NCBI GenBank assembly: GCA_031549685.1
Contig: JAVBPG010000055.1
Location: 1-33,211 of the forward strand
Direction of reading: 5' to 3'
DNA from: JAITMY01 sp031549685
GTDB lineage: Bacteria > Bacteroidota > Bacteroidia > Bacteroidales > UBA932
DNA: 33,211 nt
Of this stretch, positions 30,244 to 33,211 are shown piece by piece. The stretch's first letter is position 1; each line of letters starts with the position of its first letter. Position numbers and translations under genes: made by a program. Below the pieces are notes generated by a model. That model ran no database searches and was not told the origin of the DNA. It saw nothing but the letters and a program-made list of their open reading frames with translations.

Positions 30244-32898
30244 CTACTTTTTTGTGAGCAACCTTTTGATGCCTTTTGCTATTTCCATTATGGGCAAGGG
30301 AAGCAGCGACAGGGCCGCCACCCAGCACCACTGCTCGCCGGTAAGCGTAGTCAGGTGGAACACGTTGTGCAGGGCAGGTACCTCGAGCACCGTCAGCATG
30401 AGGGCGCACACCAGCAGGATTGCCCCGAGCAGGTGCTTGTTGCTGAAGAGATTCGAGAAGGCCGAGCGGTAGGTTGAGCGAACGTTGAACACGTGCGCCA
30501 GCTGCGAGAAGGCCAGCACGGCAAAAGTCATGGTCTGCGCCGCCTCAACGCTGGTTTGCATACCGATGCGGAAAGCTGCCAGGGACAACAGGCCAATCAT
30601 GGTGCCCTGCAGGAAGACGCGTATGGAGAAGGTGCGGTTCATAATGCTCTGCCTGGAATCGACAGGGCGGCGGCGCATCACATCGGGCGCCGCCGGGTCG
30701 ATGCTCAGCGCCAGCGCAGGTAAACTATCGGTTACCAGGTTAATCCACAGGATGTGAATAGGCAGTAGCGGAGTAGCCCAGTTGGCCAGCACGGCAATAA
30801 AGAGCACCACCACCTCGCCGATGTTGGTCGATAGCATGAACTGAATTGCCTTCAGAATGTTGTCATAAATGCGGCGGCCCTCCTCCACAGCGGTAACCAC
30901 GGTGGCAAAGTTGTCGTCGGTAAGCACAATGTCGGCGGCCTCCTTCGAGACATCGGTGCCGGTAATGCCCATGGCGCAGCCAATGTCGGCCAGCTTAAGC
31001 GCCGGAGCATCGTTTACCCCGTCGCCCGTCATGGCCACAATCTCGCCCTGGCTCTGGAAGGCCTTTACGATACGCACCTTGTGCTCGGGCGAAACGCGGG
31101 CGTAAACGGCAATCTTATGCACGTTGCCGCAAAGCTCCTCATCGCTCATTTGCTCCACATCGGCGCCGGTGCGGGCCTCCTCGCCCGGCTGCATAATGCC
31201 CAGCTCGGTGGCAATGGCCGTAGCCGTAATTTTGTGGTCGCCCGTAATCATTACCGGCTTGATGCCGGCCGTGCGGCACAGCGCCACGGCGGGCTTTACC
31301 TCGGAGCGAGGCGGGTCAATCATGCCCACCATACCTATGAAAGTAAGCCCAGTCTCCACCGTATCGGGAGTAGCTTTTTCCGGCACGGTATCAATATTTT
31401 TAGAGGCCATTGCCAGCACGCGCAGCGCATTCTGCGCCATTTGCAGGTTATTGCTGCGGATTTCCTCCTTGTGCTTCTCGGTAATGGGAATTACGGCATC
31501 CTTCAGCATGATGTGGGTGCAGCGCGCCAGCAGCTCGTCTAGCCCGCCCTTGGTGCAAACCTCCAGCGTTTTCCCATTTTGGTGCACGGTGGTCATCAGC
31601 TTGCGCTCCGAGTCGAAGGGGATTTCGGCCACACGCTTGCGCTCCGTATCGAGGTCGTTCTTGTTGATGCCGTACTTCAGCCCCAGGTCAATGAGCGCCG
31701 TTTCGGTGGGGTCGCCGGCGGTTTTGTGCGCACCGTTTTCAAAGGAGAGTTTGGTGTCGTTGGCCAGCGCAGCCACCTCAATGAGCTGCCGCAGCTCGGC
31801 GGTACCCAGGCCCACCTCGGGCTGCAGCTCCAGCGTTTGCCCGTTGATAAAAACTTTGACAACCGTCATGCGGTTTTGGGTAAGCGTGCCGGTTTTATCG
31901 GAGCAGATGATGGTGGTGCTCCCCAGCGTTTCCACCGAGGGAAGGGTGCGCACTATGGCATTTTTCTTTACCAGGCGCTGTACTCCCACCGCCAGCACAA
32001 TGGTTGATACCGCAGGCAGTCCTTCGGGAATGGCGGCAGCGGCGAGGCTCACGGCCATCATGAACATTTCCAGCAGCGGCTTACCGTTGAGCAGCCCCAC
32101 TCCGAATATTACCACGCAGATACCCAACGCACCTATACCCAGGAATTTACCCAGCTGGTCGAGCTTCTGCTGCATGGGCGTTTTCATGTCGGGGACGGAC
32201 TGTATGAGCGAGGCGATTTTTCCCACCTCGGTGTTCATGCCCGTGCCGATAACGATTCCCTTGCCGCGCCCGTAGGTAACGATGCTGGAGGAGAATCCGA
32301 GGTTGTCGCGGTCGCCCAGGGGAACATTTTCCTCCTGTATGGCGTCGGTGAACTTTTCCTCGGGAACCGATTCGCCGGTCAGCGCCGAGTCCTGCACCTT
32401 GAGGTTGATGGCCTCGGCCAGGCGCAGGTCGGCGGGGATGGCGTCGCCCGTATCGAGCAGCACCACGTCGCCGGGCACCAGCACCCTCGACTCTACCACC
32501 TGTACCCGTCCGTCGCGCAGCACCTTGCACTGCGGCACGGTCATCTTTTCGAGCGCCTCGAGCGACTGCTCGGCCTTGGCCTCCTGGGCCACGCCTATAA
32601 TGGCGTTGATGATAACGATGGCCAGAATGATGATGGCATCGGTAAAGCCCTCGCCGTGCAGGTAGCCGATTACGCCCGAGATGGCCGCCGCCACCAGCAG
32701 CACGATAATCATGAAGCTCTTGAACTGCTCAAAAAATTTGACCAGCAGGCTCTTCTTTTTCTTTTTCTGGAACTCGTTGAAGCCGTACTTTTCCGTCCGG
32801 CTGCGGGCCTCCTCGGTGCTAAGCCCTTTGTCCAAAGAGGTGGACAACTCCTGCTCGACTTGGCTGACGCCGAGGTTGTAAAAAGGTTTCTGTGACAT
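30244..32898 (-). CDS. P-type calcium-transporting ATPase
   Basis: 884 residues, complete P2A-type pump. The N-terminal cation ATPase domain is followed by the actuator TGES (174-177), the phosphorylated Asp334 in DKTGTLTQ, the nucleotide domain and the hinge MTGDGVNDAPALK. The Ca2+ site residues of SERCA are kept: PEGLPA in M4, NIGEV in M5, and NLVTD in M6 (Asn, Thr and Asp of sites I and II). It exports Ca2+ from the cytoplasm, probably in exchange for protons. The start at 32898 is the only one that keeps the N-terminal domain. Likely first gene of a pair with cls. Confidence 0.95.
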   Translation of the reverse strand: MSQKPFYNLGVSQVEQELSTSLDKGLSTEEARSRTEKYGFNEFQKKKKKSLLVKFFEQFKSFMIIVLLVAAAISGVIGYLHGEGFTDAIIILAIVIINAIIGVAQEAKAEQSLEALEKMTVPQCKVLRDGRVQVVESRVLVPGDVVLLDTGDAIPADLRLAEAINLKVQDSALTGESVPEEKFTDAIQEENVPLGDRDNLGFSSSIVTYGRGKGIVIGTGMNTEVGKIASLIQSVPDMKTPMQQKLDQLGKFLGIGALGICVVIFGVGLLNGKPLLEMFMMAVSLAAAAIPEGLPAVSTIVLAVGVQRLVKKNAIVRTLPSVETLGSTTIICSDKTGTLTQNRMTVVKVFINGQTLELQPEVGLGTAELRQLIEVAALANDTKLSFENGAHKTAGDPTETALIDLGLKYGINKNDLDTERKRVAEIPFDSERKLMTTVHQNGKTLEVCTKGGLDELLARCTHIMLKDAVIPITEKHKEEIRSNNLQMAQNALRVLAMASKNIDTVPEKATPDTVETGLTFIGMVGMIDPPRSEVKPAVALCRTAGIKPVMITGDHKITATAIATELGIMQPGEEARTGADVEQMSDEELCGNVHKIAVYARVSPEHKVRIVKAFQSQGEIVAMTGDGVNDAPALKLADIGCAMGITGTDVSKEAADIVLTDDNFATVVTAVEEGRRIYDNILKAIQFMLSTNIGEVVVLFIAVLANWATPLLPIHILWINLVTDSLPALALSIDPAAPDVMRRRPVDSRQSIMNRTFSIRVFLQGTMIGLLSLAAFRIGMQTSVEAAQTMTFAVLAFSQLAHVFNVRSTYRSAFSNLFSNKHLLGAILLVCALMLTVLEVPALHNVFHLTTLTGEQWCWVAALSLLPLPIMEIAKGIKRLLTKK

Positions 32899-32971
32899 AT
32901 CAAAAAATAGTATTTATACTTTAGTATCGTTAGAAAACAACGGAAACACCCATCTGCATTTCCCTTTATTT

Positions 32972-32979
32972 CAAACATA
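32972..32979 (-). promoter_or_regulatory. Possible -7 box of the P-ATPase gene
   Basis: TATGTTTG on the minus strand, 73 bases before the ATG. No TTTG at the right distance upstream, so the support is weak. Confidence 0.35.
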
Positions 32980-33015
32980 TAGCATAGTAAGAAATATAAT
33001 TATCAACGTTTGCGA

Positions 33016-33043
33016 GGAGATTCCTCACTTCGTTCGGAATGAC
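33016..33043. repeat. Single 28-nt hairpin module
   Basis: In reverse it reads GTCATTCCGA...GGAATCTCC, exactly 28 nt, with stem ATTCC/GGAAT. It has no partner in this window. Confidence 0.75.
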
Positions 33044-33049
33044 GGTACA

Positions 33050-33211
33050 GAAGAAGAGGGAGAGGGAGGGACGTTGGGGGGGGCGCCCCCCACCACCCAC
33101 CCACACCCACAAATTATATTACCACAAAACGAAACAAAAGGTGGAGGAAAAAGCAACAAGGGGGGAATAAATTTATTAATAAGAAAAAATTTTTTTAAAA
33201 AAGTGAGAACG
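33050..33211. other. Low-complexity, probably unreliable contig end
   Basis: This stretch has purine-only, poly-G, C-rich and then A/T-only blocks with no coding or repeat structure like the rest of the window (for example eight Gs in a row, then CCACC-type triplets). It looks like low-quality read ends at the edge of an assembly. I place no feature here. Confidence 0.55.

Noticed and set aside
31124..32275. 383-residue plus-strand frame within the P-ATPase gene
   Set aside because: Ser/Ala-rich shadow frame; the minus-strand product has every P-type ATPase motif.

Overview
The window looks like a chromosomal stretch of a Bacteroidota bacterium, most likely of the order Bacteroidales. The reasons are: promoters of the Bacteroidetes type (TTTG, about 19 bases, TAnnTTTG) in front of several genes; A-rich leaders without Shine-Dalgarno sites; an exbB-exbD-exbD-tonB-small membrane protein-PstS-like-TPR operon; DUF4199 and DUF3276 proteins; and a small SRP RNA with a GGAA loop. 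It is ordinary core chromosome with no prophage, CRISPR, tRNA or rRNA operon. Coding DNA is GC-rich and the gaps are AT-rich and full of repeats. The last ~150 bases look like degraded contig-end sequence.

Layout. 1-307: repeat-rich gap. 308-2824: clpC. 2825-5044: a gene-poor island with a 5'-truncated AAA+/DUF4143 ATPase, a short lipoprotein, a ~200-nt rod-shaped RNA candidate resembling 6S RNA, a 17-unit heptad array and several hairpin repeats. 5045-6349: thiol peroxidase and a higBA toxin-antitoxin pair with a palindromic operator. 6442-12115: a large ABCG-like transporter, an AT-rich four-helix-bundle (IVP) gene between inverted heptad arrays, and a lipoprotein M3 peptidase. 12116-14117: SRP RNA, divergent DUF4199 membrane protein, polyprenyl-type glycosyltransferase. 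14439-16980: OPT transporter and a PUR-alpha-like DUF3276 protein. 17027-19971: unknown conserved protein, divergent uracil phosphoribosyltransferase, a 290-bp concentric palindrome, tRNA-dihydrouridine synthase. 20225-26052: TonB energising operon. 26271-32898: a GH95 lipoprotein, convergent with a cardiolipin synthase and a Ca2+-type P-ATPase.

The genes are mostly housekeeping: proteolysis and stress (ClpC, Tpx, Dcp), envelope energisation and transport (ExbB/ExbD/TonB, OPT, ABC, P-ATPase), membrane lipid and glycan work (cardiolipin synthase, GT2, GH95) and RNA metabolism (DUS, UPRT, SRP RNA).

The unusual part is the intergenic DNA. Three kinds of structure recur. (1) Short degenerate tandem arrays, mostly with a 7-bp period, at about twelve gene boundaries. 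Each has its own heptad sequence, and several end at or within a few bases of the start codon. (2) A hairpin module with fixed ends (GTCAT...ATCTCC), usually 28 nt, whose inner stem changes by paired substitutions from copy to copy. (3) Concentric palindromes of 170-290 bp. In two places inverted arrays of one heptad family enclose segments of almost equal length (459 and 458 bp), one holding the IVP gene and one holding a concentric palindrome. I regard this repeat layer as the best candidate for something undescribed.
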